From Micromonospora avicenniae (GTDB lineage: Bacteria > Actinomycetota > Actinomycetes > Mycobacteriales > Micromonosporaceae): DNA of 64,000 nt. Position 1 is the first letter of the stretch, and every line of letters starts with the position of its first letter. The translations under genes and the position numbers were made by a program. A model generated the notes under the pieces. It ran no database searches and was not told where the DNA came from. It saw only the letters and a list, made by a program, of their open reading frames with translations. The stretch spans positions 186,001 through 250,000 of the forward strand of contig NZ_FTNF01000001.1 of NCBI RefSeq assembly GCF_900156065.1, given 5' to 3'. Positions 1 through 8,341 of this stretch are shown here, one piece after another.

Positions 1-1298
1 GCGGCCGTCTCGGTGGCGGCCTCGACCATCACCCGGACCAGCGGCTCGGTGCCGGAGGGGCGCAGGAGCACCCGCCCGGTGCCGCCCAGCTCGTTCTCGG
101 CCCGCTCGACCTCGGCACGTACGGCCGGCGCGGCGGCGCCGACGGTACGGTCGCCGACCGGCACGTTGATCAGCACCTGCGGGAGTTTGGTCACCACAGC
201 GGCCAGCTCGGCCAGCGAACGCCCGGTGGCCGCCATCCGCGACATCAGGTGCAGGCCCGTCAACACGCCGTCGCCGGTGGTCGCGTACGCGGGCATGACG
301 ATGTGCCCGCTCTGCTCACCGCCGAGGGCCAGCCCGGACGCGCGCAGCTCCTCCAGCACGTACCGGTCGCCGACCTTGGTCTCCACCAGCCGGATGCCTT
401 CGGCGGACATCGCCAGCCGCAGTCCGAGGTTGCTCATCACTGTCGCGACGAGCGTGTCGTCGGTGAGCATCCCGGCCTCCCGCATGGCGAGCGCGAGGAT
501 CGCCATGACCTGGTCGCCGTCTACCTCGTCACCGTCGGCGGTCACCGCCACGCAACGGTCGGCGTCGCCGTCGTGCGCGATACCCAGGTGCGCGCCGTGC
601 TCGACCACCGCGGCGCGCAACGCCTCGAGGTGGTTGGAGCCGCACCCGTCGTTGATGTTGAGCCCGTTCGGCTCGGCGTGGATGGCGATCACCTCGGCGC
701 CGGCCTCCCGGTACGCGACCGGGGCGACCTCGGCGGCCGCGCCGTTCGCGCAGTCGACCACGACCTTGATCCCGTCGAGGCGGTGTGGCACCGTGCCGAC
801 CAGGTGCTGCACGTAGTGGTCGGCGCCGTCGAGCAGGTCGTGTACCCGCCCCACGCCGGCCCCCACCGGGCGGTCCCAGGCCGAGGTGGCGTTCGCCTCG
901 ATCGCGGCCTCGATCTTCATCTCGATCTCGTCGGGGAGCTTGTGCCCCCCGGCCGCGAACAGCTTGATCCCGTTGTCCGGCATCGGGTTGTGCGACGCGG
1001 AGAGCATCACGCCCAGGTCGGCCTTGGCCTCGGCGGTCAGGAACGCCACCGCCGGAGTGGGCAGCACTCCGACCCGGATCACCGTGGCACCGGCGCTGGT
1101 CAGGCCCGCGACAACGGCGGCCTCCAGCATCTCGCCGCTCGCCCGGGTGTCCCGGCCGACCACCGCGACCGGCGGATGACTCCGGTCGGTCTCGGCGAGC
1201 GTGTGCGCGGCGGCGACGGCCACCGCGAGCGCCAGCTCGGGTGTGAGATCCACGTTCGCCCGTCCGCGGACGCCGTCCGTACCGAACAACCGACCCAT
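1..1298 (-). CDS. glmM: Phosphoglucosamine mutase GlmM, 3' end cut by the window
   Basis: Converts glucosamine-6-phosphate to glucosamine-1-phosphate in the cytosol, on the route to UDP-GlcNAc for peptidoglycan. The ATG at 1298 gives [12 protein letters not shown], the conserved N-terminus. The phosphoserine loop [11 protein letters not shown] puts the catalytic serine near residue 102, followed by a DGDADR metal loop and a GGEQSGH sugar loop. About 432 residues are visible; the family is about 450, so only the last few residues of the phosphate-binding domain are missing. It lies 116 bp downstream of rpsI on the same strand, behind a strong hairpin, so it may have its own promoter or depend on read-through. 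Confidence 0.95.
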   Translation of the reverse strand, partial: MGRLFGTDGVRGRANVDLTPELALAVAVAAAHTLAETDRSHPPVAVVGRDTRASGEMLEAAVVAGLTSAGATVIRVGVLPTPAVAFLTAEAKADLGVMLSASHNPMPDNGIKLFAAGGHKLPDEIEMKIEAAIEANATSAWDRPVGAGVGRVHDLLDGADHYVQHLVGTVPHRLDGIKVVVDCANGAAAEVAPVAYREAGAEVIAIHAEPNGLNINDGCGSNHLEALRAAVVEHGAHLGIAHDGDADRCVAVTADGDEVDGDQVMAILALAMREAGMLTDDTLVATVMSNLGLRLAMSAEGIRLVETKVGDRYVLEELRASGLALGGEQSGHIVMPAYATTGDGVLTGLHLMSRMAATGRSLAELAAVVTKLPQVLINVPVGDRTVGAAAPAVRAEVERAENELGGTGRVLLRPSGTEPLVRVMVEAATETA

Positions 1299-1342
1299 AC
1301 CCGCCAAACCTCCGATGAAGCGGTCGACAGAGAAGAAGCGAA

Positions 1343-1385
1343 ACGGCCGGCCCACCTCCCGTCGAAAAGGAGGCGGACCGGCCGT
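1343..1385 (-). terminator. Hairpin terminator after rpsI
   Basis: On the minus strand ACGGCCGG pairs with CCGGCCGT and CCTCC pairs with GGAGG. This gives a near-continuous 17-bp stem with two G-U pairs, a loop beginning TTTTCG, and a pyrimidine-rich tail starting TTTCGC. It lies 30 nt past the rpsI stop, ahead of glmM. It is a convincing rho-independent terminator by eye. Confidence 0.75.
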
Positions 1386-1414
1386 CCGTCAGGCGTACAA
1401 CGCGCGACTGCTGG

Positions 1415-1879
1415 TCAGCGCTTCGAGTACTGGGGAGCCTTGCGGGCCTTCTTGAGGCCGTACTTCTTGCTTTCCTTGACCCGGGCGTCCCGGGTCAGGA
1501 AGCCGGCCTTCTTCAGGGCCGGGCGGTCGTCCGGCTCGTTGACGATCAGCGCCCGGGCGATGGCCAGCCGCAGCGCACCGGCCTGGCCGGTGATGCCGCC
1601 GCCACGCAGGTTGGCGATGACGTCGAAGGCCTCCGGCTTCTCGGCGGTCACCAGCGGATCCTTGATCAGCTGCTGGTGCACCTTGCTCGGGAAGTAGGCC
1701 TCGAGGTCGCGGCCGTTGCAGGTGATCTTGCCAGTGCCCGGCACGATGCGGACCCGGACGATGGCCTCCTTGCGGCGGCCCACGGTCTGGATCGGGCGGT
1801 CTCCACGAGGCGCGCGGGCGACGGGCGCCGGCGCCTCGGTGGCCTCGGGGGCGACCTCGGTGGCGGTGATGTCGGTCAT
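1415..1879 (-). CDS. rpsI: 30S ribosomal protein S9
   Basis: S9 of the small subunit; its C-terminal tail reaches the P-site tRNA. The product is 154 aa with a nonconserved Ala/Pro/Glu-rich first 35 residues, then [36 protein letters not shown] and the hallmark basic end [11 protein letters not shown]. The ATG at 1879 follows GAAGGA at good spacing; an upstream GTG or ATG would run through the rplM end. It lies 20 bp after rplM, the usual rplM-rpsI pair. Confidence 0.97.
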   Translation of the reverse strand: MTDITATEVAPEATEAPAPVARAPRGDRPIQTVGRRKEAIVRVRIVPGTGKITCNGRDLEAYFPSKVHQQLIKDPLVTAEKPEAFDVIANLRGGGITGQAGALRLAIARALIVNEPDDRPALKKAGFLTRDARVKESKKYGLKKARKAPQYSKR

Positions 1880-1899
1880 GCTGATTCCTTCGCCCGCGC

Positions 1900-2343
1900 T
1901 CACTGCGCGATCTGCTTGATCTCGAACGGCACCGGCTGCTGGGCGCCGTGCGGGTGCTCGGCACCGGCGTAGACCTTCAGCTTCTTGATGAGCTTACGGC
2001 CGAGCTTGTTGTGCGGCAGCATCCCCTTGACAGCCAGCTCGATGGCCCGCTCCGGACGCTTGGTCAGCAGCTCGTCGTAGCCGACCTGCTTCAGACCACC
2101 CGGGTAACCGGAGTGGCGGTAGGCGATCTTCTGCTGACGCTTGTTGCCGGTCAGCGCAACCTTGCCCGCGTTCACGATGACGACGAAGTCGCCCGTGTCG
2201 ACGTGCGGCGCGAAGGTCGGCTTGTGCTTGCCACGCAGCAACGTGGCGGCGTGGGTGGCCAGGCGGCCCAGCACGACATCAGAAGCGTCGATGACGTGCC
2301 ACTGACGCTCGATCTCACCCGGCTTCGGGCTGTACGTACGCAC
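1900..2343 (-). CDS. rplM: 50S ribosomal protein L13
   Basis: L13, an early-assembly protein of the large subunit. The product is 147 aa, the normal length. The GTG at 2343, preceded by AAGGTAG, begins [20 protein letters not shown]. Conserved blocks include [35 protein letters not shown] and [13 protein letters not shown]. It is first in the rplM-rpsI unit. The 261 bp upstream, up to the toxin gene, should hold the promoter, but no box is clear enough to call. Confidence 0.97.
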   Translation of the reverse strand: MRTYSPKPGEIERQWHVIDASDVVLGRLATHAATLLRGKHKPTFAPHVDTGDFVVIVNAGKVALTGNKRQQKIAYRHSGYPGGLKQVGYDELLTKRPERAIELAVKGMLPHNKLGRKLIKKLKVYAGAEHPHGAQQPVPFEIKQIAQ

Positions 2344-2604
2344 AGGTCTACCTTGTCTCGTCGTCGGTCTGGGGTCCGCGCGCCGGGTCACCAGGCGCGC
2401 ACGAACGACCAAGCGTACCTGATGCGGCACGCCTCTGGATGTCGTACAACAGCAGGCAACGATACCCGGCGCCCGGTGGGCTGGTCAAAGCGGGGTCCCG
2501 CCCTACGTGCCCGGCGGGAGTCACGGCCCGACCGGAGTCATGACCGGGGACACGCCCGCGGCCGGTTCGCACGGCAGCCTACCCCGCCGGCCGACGGGGT
2601 GGGT

Positions 2605-2898
2605 TCAGAGCTGTTGCAGGATGCGCAGCGCCCGGCCGACCCGGCGCATCGTGTCGATGTCGGCGACGTCCACGCACTCGGTGAACCACTTCTTCATGGG
2701 CGAGGAGAGGCGGTCGGGCATCACCACGTAGCCGCCCATGGACACGGCGAGCGGCGAGTCGCGCAGCAGCGCCTGCTCGACCACCTCGGCCACGATCACG
2801 ATGGGCACCTCGGTGGAGTTGTAGACGTCCGAGCTGATCACCAGTCCGAGTCGTTCCCGGGCGCCCTCGATGCGCCAGACCTCTCCCCTACGCAGCAC
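2605..2898 (-). CDS. mazF: MazF/PemK-type toxin, endoribonuclease
   Basis: Predicted ribosome-independent mRNA interferase of a type II toxin-antitoxin pair. The product is 97 aa from a GTG at 2898. The start RRGEVWRIEGARERLGLVISSDVYN matches the first strand and loop of the MazF fold, followed by the hydrophobic core PIVIVAEVVEQ. It overlaps the 3' end of the antitoxin gene by 11 bp, so translation is probably coupled. The family is clear; cleavage specificity and activity cannot be read from the sequence. Confidence 0.8.
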   Translation of the reverse strand: MLRRGEVWRIEGARERLGLVISSDVYNSTEVPIVIVAEVVEQALLRDSPLAVSMGGYVVMPDRLSSPMKKWFTECVDVADIDTMRRVGRALRILQQL

Positions 2899-3145
2899 GC
2901 GGTCGCCCGCGGAAGAGCAGGTCGTCGACCATGCCCACCTCACGCGCGTCGGCGAGGGCGGCCGACTCGAAATCCATCCCGGCACGGCCGACGGCCGCGG
3001 CGTGCTCGGTGAAGACCTCCCGCAGCGCCTTCTCCCGGGCGGCCTGGTCGATCCACGCGGAGAGCGACATGCCCTCGCGCTTGGCGAACCGGCGCGCCTC
3101 CTCGATCGTCTCGTCGGAGAACGACAGCGTCACCTTGGCGGTCAT
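2888..3145 (-). CDS. mazE: Ribbon-helix-helix antitoxin, MazE-like
   Basis: Predicted antitoxin for the overlapping MazF and likely autorepressor. The product is 85 aa. The N-terminal MTAKVTLSFSDETIEEARRFAKREG looks like the strand plus first helix of a ribbon-helix-helix DNA-binding domain. The charged C-terminal half is the probable toxin-binding part. The ATG at 3145 has no Shine-Dalgarno, but a candidate -10 hexamer ends 7 nt upstream, so the message may be leaderless. An earlier start at 3175 is possible but would cover the promoter. Confidence 0.75.
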   Translation of the reverse strand: MTAKVTLSFSDETIEEARRFAKREGMSLSAWIDQAAREKALREVFTEHAAAVGRAGMDFESAALADAREVGMVDDLLFRGRPRAA

Positions 3146-3152
3146 GCCGCTG

Positions 3153-3182
3153 AGATTACCCACCGGTATGACCATCAGTCAT
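3153..3182 (-). promoter_or_regulatory. Candidate mazEF promoter
   Basis: On the minus strand, -35 ATGACT (3177-3182), an 18-nt spacer and -10 TAATCT (3153-3158). The -10 ends 7 nt before the mazE ATG, predicting a leaderless transcript. An ACCGGT palindrome sits inside the spacer and could be part of an autoregulatory operator. Assigned by eye only. Confidence 0.4.
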
Positions 3183-3340
3183 CCGCGCTGGCACAGGTCG
3201 GCGAACCGGGCATCGCCGCCCGGGCGGCGATGCCGGGAACGGACCGGTCGAACCGGGCGCCATCGCCGGCCCGCCGGACGACTCGGGCCCGGCCCGACGC
3301 GGCAGCGTCGGGCCGGGCGGTCGTACGCCGGAGGCACCCC

Positions 3341-3394
3341 GCCGCCTCACCCGACCAATGTGAGGAAGCCGCCTCACCCGACCGGTGTGGGGAA
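3341..3394. repeat. Two 27-bp tandem copies spanning the cvnD stop
   Basis: Copies at 3341-3367 and 3368-3394 differ at three positions, all A versus G. The unit is nine codons long. Read on the minus strand, each copy encodes GF(P/L)T(P/L)VG followed by TGA. The end of cvnD and its stop codon are therefore duplicated just behind the gene. Confidence 0.8.
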
Positions 3395-3997
3395 GCCCCG
3401 GCCCTGCTCGGCCTGGAGCCGCAGCATGGCGTGCTCGGTGACGGTGACCAGGACGTGCTTCACCGAGTCACGCCGCCGGGCATCCGTCATGATCAGCGGC
3501 ACCTGGGGCGAGATCGCCAGCGCCTCGCGGACCTCCTCCAACTCGTACCGGGGGGCGCCGTCGAAGCAGTTCAGCGCGACCACGTACGGCAGGTTGCGGT
3601 TCTCGAAGTAGTCCAGCGGGGCGAAGGCGTCGGTGATCCGGCGGGTGTCGACCAGCACCGCGGCACCCACCGCACCCCGGATGATCTCGTCCCACATGAA
3701 CCAGAAGCGGGTCTGACCCGGCGTACCGAAGAGGTACAGGATCAGATCCTGGGCCATGGTGATCCGGCCGAAGTCCATGGCGACCGTGGTGGTCTCCTTG
3801 CCCGGCACCTTGGACGGATCGTCGATCCCGACGCCGGCCGCGGTCATCACCGCCTCGGTCCGCAGCGGGGTGATCTCCGAGATCGAGCCGACCAGTGTGG
3901 TCTTGCCGACCCCGAACCCGCCCGCGATGACGATCTTGGCGGAGACGATCCCGCGGCTCTGCTGACCCCCGGCGGGGTCATAGCCTGCGAAGTCCAC
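3374..3997 (-). CDS. cvnD: Conservon small GTPase (CvnD-type ATP/GTP-binding protein)
   Basis: Ras/MglA-like small GTPase of the conservon signalling modules known from Streptomyces; cytosolic, probably membrane-associated through its partners. The product is 207 aa. The P-loop GGFGVGKTT is at residues 26-34, and FGTPGQTRFWFMWDEI stands in the switch II position where classical GTPases have DxxG. It overlaps the DUF742 gene by 20 bp at the end of a four-gene operon. The last nine codons and the stop are tandemly duplicated downstream. The symbol is given by family analogy; the numbered conservon it corresponds to is unknown. Confidence 0.88.
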   Translation of the reverse strand: MDFAGYDPAGGQQSRGIVSAKIVIAGGFGVGKTTLVGSISEITPLRTEAVMTAAGVGIDDPSKVPGKETTTVAMDFGRITMAQDLILYLFGTPGQTRFWFMWDEIIRGAVGAAVLVDTRRITDAFAPLDYFENRNLPYVVALNCFDGAPRYELEEVREALAISPQVPLIMTDARRRDSVKHVLVTVTEHAMLRLQAEQGRGFPTPVG

Positions 3998-4340
3998 TTA
4001 GCACCCTTCCAAGCAGTTCCATCCGCTCCTCGAATCCCTCGGCGGGAGCAGCAGTGTTTAGCGTCAGCAGGCCCTCGGCCACCATGTCGGCGACGAGCAC
4101 CCGGGCGACGCCGAGCGGCATCCGGGTGTACGCGGCGATCTCCGCCATCGACTGCGCCCGGCCCTCGCAGACGGTGGCGATGCGGTGCTTGTCGTGGCCG
4201 GCGAACCGGGACTCGGCGGCCTGGGTGGGCGTGGCCATCAGGACCGCCTCCAGGGCGATCTCCTGCCGAGGCTCCGTACGGCCGCGGGTGACCGCGTACG
4301 GTCGCACCAGCGCACCGCGCGGGTCACGCCGGGGTTCCAT
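3978..4340 (-). CDS. cvnC: DUF742 protein (CvnC-type)
   Basis: Third component of the conservon, 120 aa. It contains the DUF742 winged-helix-like core, HRIATVCEGRAQSMAEIAAY followed by TRMPLGVARVLVADMVAEGLL. The basic N-terminus MEPRRDPRGALVRPYAVTRG is typical. In this family it sits between the roadblock protein and the GTPase and is thought to help form a membrane heterocomplex. It ends inside cvnD (20-bp overlap) and starts 111 bp after cvnB. Confidence 0.88.
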   Translation of the reverse strand: MEPRRDPRGALVRPYAVTRGRTEPRQEIALEAVLMATPTQAAESRFAGHDKHRIATVCEGRAQSMAEIAAYTRMPLGVARVLVADMVAEGLLTLNTAAPAEGFEERMELLGRVLSGLRRL

Positions 4341-4451
4341 CCGCGATCACCTCCTCTCCGTACCGGCGCCTGGCGGCCCCGGTCCCTTTCCTGTCACGTC
4401 GTCTGCGCGCGGCCGTCGCGCCCCAGGGTTGTGAACGCACCGCGCCTGCGG

Positions 4452-4859
4452 CTACGAGCGCACCGCGTCACGCGGCAGCGGCACCAGCGCGGCTCCGACC
4501 CGTTCGACGAGCAGAGCCATCTCGTAGCCGACCTGGCCCACGTCACAGCTGCGGGCGGCCAGCACCGCCATCGACGACCCGTCGCTGATCGACATCAGGA
4601 ACAGGTAGCCGCTGTCCATCTCGATGACGGTCTGCAGCACGCCGCCGGCACTGAACATCCGGGCGGCGCCCTCGGTCAGACTCACCACGCCAGAGGTGAT
4701 CGCGGCGAGCTGGTCCGCCCGGTCCGCGGGCAGGTCCCGGGAAGAGGCGAGCAGCAACCCGTCGGCGGACACCGCCACCACGTGGGCGATACCCGCCACG
4801 CTGTCGGCGAAGTTGGTGAGCAACCAACCCATGTCCTGAATGGCCGCTGGCCTGTTCAT
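4452..4859 (-). CDS. cvnB: Roadblock/LC7-domain protein (CvnB-type)
   Basis: 135-aa roadblock/LC7 protein, a fold that binds or regulates small GTPases; here the partner should be the downstream CvnD. Conserved features are WLLTNFADSVAGIAHVVAVS, SADGLLLASSRDLP and DSGYLFLMSISDGSSMAVLA. The ATG at 4859 overlaps the cvnA stop in an ATGA arrangement, so the two are translationally coupled. The 111-bp gap to cvnC shows no clear signal. Confidence 0.9.
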   Translation of the reverse strand: MNRPAAIQDMGWLLTNFADSVAGIAHVVAVSADGLLLASSRDLPADRADQLAAITSGVVSLTEGAARMFSAGGVLQTVIEMDSGYLFLMSISDGSSMAVLAARSCDVGQVGYEMALLVERVGAALVPLPRDAVRS

Positions 4860-7800
4860 CGGGTCTCCTTGTCGGAAGTGTGGTTCTGGTCCGTGCCGGC
4901 CGACCGGCCGCGCTGCACACCGCGGTGGTAGGCCGACAACAGTCCGCGTACGTCGTCCGGGCTGCGCCGGGTGCGTTCCCGGCCGCCGCGGGAGGGTTCG
5001 ATGCCACCCGGCACGAGCTGTGCCTGCGGCACCCGCTTGGGCAACCCGGAACGGGTGGTCCCGCCGTCCGTCGGCTCGGCCGCCCGGCTGGCGCGCGACC
5101 AGCCCTCGTCGGCCGCCGTCCGCCAGGCGTCCGGGGCGGGCGCGGTGGGTGCGGCGGGCGCCGCCTGCGCGGCCGGTCCGGCAGGCGCGGTCGGCGCGGC
5201 CGCCGCCGGCGGCGTGTACGAGGGGGGCGGCGGCTGCGACGGAACGGCCGTGTTGCCGACGCCGGGGGTACGGGTGGGCAGCGACGCGGTCGGGGTGGTC
5301 ACCGCGGACGCCGGCTCGGCCGACGCCCGGGCACCGGACGCGGCGGCCGGCGGTTCGTCGAACTTGGGACGGGCGAAGATGGCCGTGGTGTCGTTGCCGT
5401 GTGACCGGAACCAGACCGCCTCCATCTCCCGGAAGATCGGGGCCTCCGCCGTCGGCTCGGGGGAAGCCGCGATCGGTGCCGGGGGCGGCCCGGCCGGTGC
5501 GGCCGCGGACGGCATGGCGGGTGGCACCGGCGGGGCCGCCGGCGCGGCGAACGACCCGATCGGCGCCTGCGGGGCGGGCAGGTCGGTGGCCTCGGCTCCC
5601 GGCGCACGTCGGGGCAACGGCGTGAGCGTCGGGTGGGCGGCGGTCGGGTTGTCGGCGGCGAGACCGCCCCCGGTGTACGCCGGCCGGGCCGGTGGCGTGG
5701 TCATTCCACCGGCGTTGACGATCGGCGCGCTCTCCCTGGCGTCCAGCGGCGACTGCCACGGCGCCGGGGCGGGCGTGCTGGTGCGCCACTGATCGGGCAG
5801 CGTGGCCGCCGAGGTGAGGGCCGCGGGCGGTTCGGCGAGCGCGACCGGCGTGTGCGGTGCCCGCTCGACCGCCATCGGCTGACGCGGGCGCGGCGGGGTG
5901 AGTGCCTGGTCCCTACCACGCAGGCTGGGCAGCACAACGGTGGAGTTCGGCAGCGTCACCTGCGCGACGGTGCCGCCCTCGACGTTGCGGCGCAACTCGA
6001 CGCGGATTCCGTAGCGCGACGCCAGGCGGCTCACCACCGCCAGACCCATCAGCCGGAACGCCGCGACGTCGACGGTCGGCGGTGCGGCGAGCCGGCGGTT
6101 CAGCGAGTCCAGCTGCTCGTCGGTCAGCCCGAGTCCACGGTCCTCGATCTGGATCAGCACGTAGTCGCGGATCCGGCGGCCGTCGGCGACCACGATGGTG
6201 GTCGGCGGCGAGAACCGGGTGGCGTTGTCGAGCAGCTCCGCGACCAGGCGGACGACGTCGTTGACGGCGTGTGCGGCGACCGAGATGTCGGTGTCGACCG
6301 TGCCGAACTCGATGCGGTTGTAGAGCTCGACCTCGGACTGGGCGGCGCGGAGCACGTCCACCAGCAGCGCGTCGTCGCGACGCGGCACGGCCGAGTCGGC
6401 ACCGGCCAGGACCAGCAGGTTCTCGTCGTTGCGGCGCATCCGGGTGGCCAGGTGGTCCAGCTCGAAGAGCTGCGCCAACCGCTTCGGATCCTCTTCGCCA
6501 CGCTCGATCGCGTCCAGCTCGCCGATCATGCGGTCGACCAGGGTCTGACTGCGGCGGGCCAGGTTGAGGAACATGGCCGAGACGCTGGTACGCAGCGCGG
6601 CCTGCTCGGCGGCGACCCGAACCGCTTCCCGGTGCACCACGTTGAAGGCGGACGCCACCTGCCCGACCTCGTCGCGGTTGGACAGGTTGATGGGGTCCCG
6701 GACCTGCTGGACGATCTCGTCGACACCGCCCTCGCCCACGCTGCCCATGTTCTGCAGACGCGCCACGGCGTCGGGCAGGTCGTGGTTGGCCACCGAGAGG
6801 GCGCCCTCGCGGAGCCTGCGCAGCGATCCGTTGAGCGACCGGGCCAGCACCACGGCGAGCGTGATCGCGATGACCAGGGTCAGCAGGACCAGCACCGACT
6901 CGAGCACGGCCTGCCGGATGACGTCCGAACGCAGTTGCTCGGTCTGCGCGACGAGCGAGTTCTCCAACTGCATCTCGGCCCAGCGCATCAGGTCGTTGAC
7001 CGCACCGATGGCGGAGGTGGCGTCCTGTGCGGTGACCAGCGGACGCTGGCCCACCGAGCGGCTGATGTCGGCCGCCACCCGGTCGGCGAGGCCGACCGCG
7101 TCACCGGAGACGGTGCTGTTCACCAGCGCCCGCTTCTCGGGGTCGGCGGCCAGCGAGAAGGCGAGCAGCGCCTCCTGCTGGCTGGTCAGGGTGGCCACGA
7201 ACGAGGAGAACTGTTCCTCGTCGAGCTGCCCGGCGCTGAGCGCCGAGAAGGCGACCGCCTCCTCCTCGGCCACCGAGGCCTTCGCGCGGGCGAACGCGGC
7301 GACGGCGCGGCGGCTGTCGGAGATGCGCTCGCCGCCGGGAAGCTGGGCGAGCCCGTCCCCGTACGCGACCAGGTCGTCGAGGATCACGCCGTAGCGGAGC
7401 ATCGCCTCGGCGACCGCCATCTGCCGGCGGTCCGCTACCTCCTGGCGGGTGCTGTCCAGCGTGTCCAGGTGGGCGTCGATGGCGACCAGCCGGTCCCGTA
7501 CCGCCGCCGGCACGTCGCCGATCCGCTTGCGCTCCGCGCGGTACGCCTCGACCCGCTGCTGCGTCTGGCGTACGCGCAGGTTGTACGTGTCCGCCTGCCG
7601 CTGCGGGGCGGCCAGGTAGGCCGCCGCGGCCATCCGTTCGAGGTGCAGGTCCTGGGTGAGGGCGGAGACGTCGACGCCGAGCCGGGTCAGTTCCCGGGCC
7701 TGGGTGGCCTCGTACGCGCCCTGACCGACCGAGACGAGCCGGACGGCGGCCAGCGCGACCACCGCGGCGACAGGCACCACCAGGATCAGCGCGAGCTTCG

Positions 7801-7894
7801 ACCGGATCCGGACGTCACGCAGTCGGGGCATTCGCCGACGGGCCGGCCGAGCTTTCGCACGGTTTCCGGGCAGGGTCGTCGGTCCGGTGCTCAC
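4856..7894 (-). CDS. cvnA: Conservon sensor-histidine-kinase-like protein (CvnA-type)
   Basis: Membrane sensor of the conservon, 1012 aa from the GTG at 7894, which has GGAGG at good spacing. TM1 is at about residues 34-56 and TM2 at about 326-350, enclosing an extracytoplasmic region like nitrate/nitrite-sensing domains. A HAMP-like segment follows, then a HATPase_c module (about 550-650) with the N-box AELLDNATRFSPP and DRGLGLTDEQ. Residues about 650-1012 are Pro/Ala-rich and probably disordered. I see no convincing phospho-acceptor histidine box, which fits the family: these proteins act with roadblock, DUF742 and GTPase partners rather than a response regulator. Confidence 0.88.
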   Translation of the reverse strand: MSTGPTTLPGNRAKARPARRRMPRLRDVRIRSKLALILVVPVAAVVALAAVRLVSVGQGAYEATQARELTRLGVDVSALTQDLHLERMAAAAYLAAPQRQADTYNLRVRQTQQRVEAYRAERKRIGDVPAAVRDRLVAIDAHLDTLDSTRQEVADRRQMAVAEAMLRYGVILDDLVAYGDGLAQLPGGERISDSRRAVAAFARAKASVAEEEAVAFSALSAGQLDEEQFSSFVATLTSQQEALLAFSLAADPEKRALVNSTVSGDAVGLADRVAADISRSVGQRPLVTAQDATSAIGAVNDLMRWAEMQLENSLVAQTEQLRSDVIRQAVLESVLVLLTLVIAITLAVVLARSLNGSLRRLREGALSVANHDLPDAVARLQNMGSVGEGGVDEIVQQVRDPINLSNRDEVGQVASAFNVVHREAVRVAAEQAALRTSVSAMFLNLARRSQTLVDRMIGELDAIERGEEDPKRLAQLFELDHLATRMRRNDENLLVLAGADSAVPRRDDALLVDVLRAAQSEVELYNRIEFGTVDTDISVAAHAVNDVVRLVAELLDNATRFSPPTTIVVADGRRIRDYVLIQIEDRGLGLTDEQLDSLNRRLAAPPTVDVAAFRLMGLAVVSRLASRYGIRVELRRNVEGGTVAQVTLPNSTVVLPSLRGRDQALTPPRPRQPMAVERAPHTPVALAEPPAALTSAATLPDQWRTSTPAPAPWQSPLDARESAPIVNAGGMTTPPARPAYTGGGLAADNPTAAHPTLTPLPRRAPGAEATDLPAPQAPIGSFAAPAAPPVPPAMPSAAAPAGPPPAPIAASPEPTAEAPIFREMEAVWFRSHGNDTTAIFARPKFDEPPAAASGARASAEPASAVTTPTASLPTRTPGVGNTAVPSQPPPPSYTPPAAAAPTAPAGPAAQAAPAAPTAPAPDAWRTAADEGWSRASRAAEPTDGGTTRSGLPKRVPQAQLVPGGIEPSRGGRERTRRSPDDVRGLLSAYHRGVQRGRSAGTDQNHTSDKETR

Positions 7895-8341
7895 GACATC
7901 GCCTCCGTCGTTTCTTCCACGCCTGAAAGCCCGAACCGTGCCGGGCGCGATGCGCGGCGGCACGCGCGGCACGGCCGCGATTTCATCAGAGACGCTCCTG
8001 TTTGGGAAGCCGCAGGCGGGCAGATATGGGTCGCACCGCGCGGAACCCGTGTTCCGGTCAACTGATACCTTCAATTCCGCAAGCCCGTGAACTGGGCATG
8101 TAACTCCAGTGTGGTCACACGTGTATGGAACGTGACCGTTTCCAAACGTCGCTTGGCCCCACGATGTGGGACGGCCGTCCCGAAAACGGCGGCCGATGCC
8201 CGCGCTTGACCACAGCGCTCGCCGTTGGCAAGGTTTTGCAGGCCTCGTGCACACCGTACGGCACACTCTTCCCGTTTCTCCACTGAGGACGGACTAGCTG
8301 CGGCGACCGGGCAGCCCCCGCGCCCGCACCTGGAGGACGAC
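7895..8341. other. 447-bp divergent intergenic region
   Basis: Separates cvnA (minus) from the lipoprotein gene (plus) and must hold both promoters. It is locally less GC-rich than its surroundings. TTGACC occurs near 8206 on the plus strand, but no good -10 follows at 17-18 nt. No coding sequence, tRNA or strong hairpin was recognised. Confidence 0.5.

Noticed and set aside
249..1697. Long plus-strand open frame across glmM and rpsI
   Set aside because: Antisense shadow in high-GC DNA; the minus strand encodes clear glmM and rpsI, and the plus frame has no family resemblance.
5633..8065. Plus-strand 810-codon frame opposite cvnA
   Set aside because: Antisense shadow of a gene with clear TM, HAMP-like and ATPase motifs.
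8206..8240. Plus-strand promoter for the orphan lipoprotein at TTGACC
   Set aside because: No acceptable -10 occurs at 16-19 nt; the promoter could not be placed.
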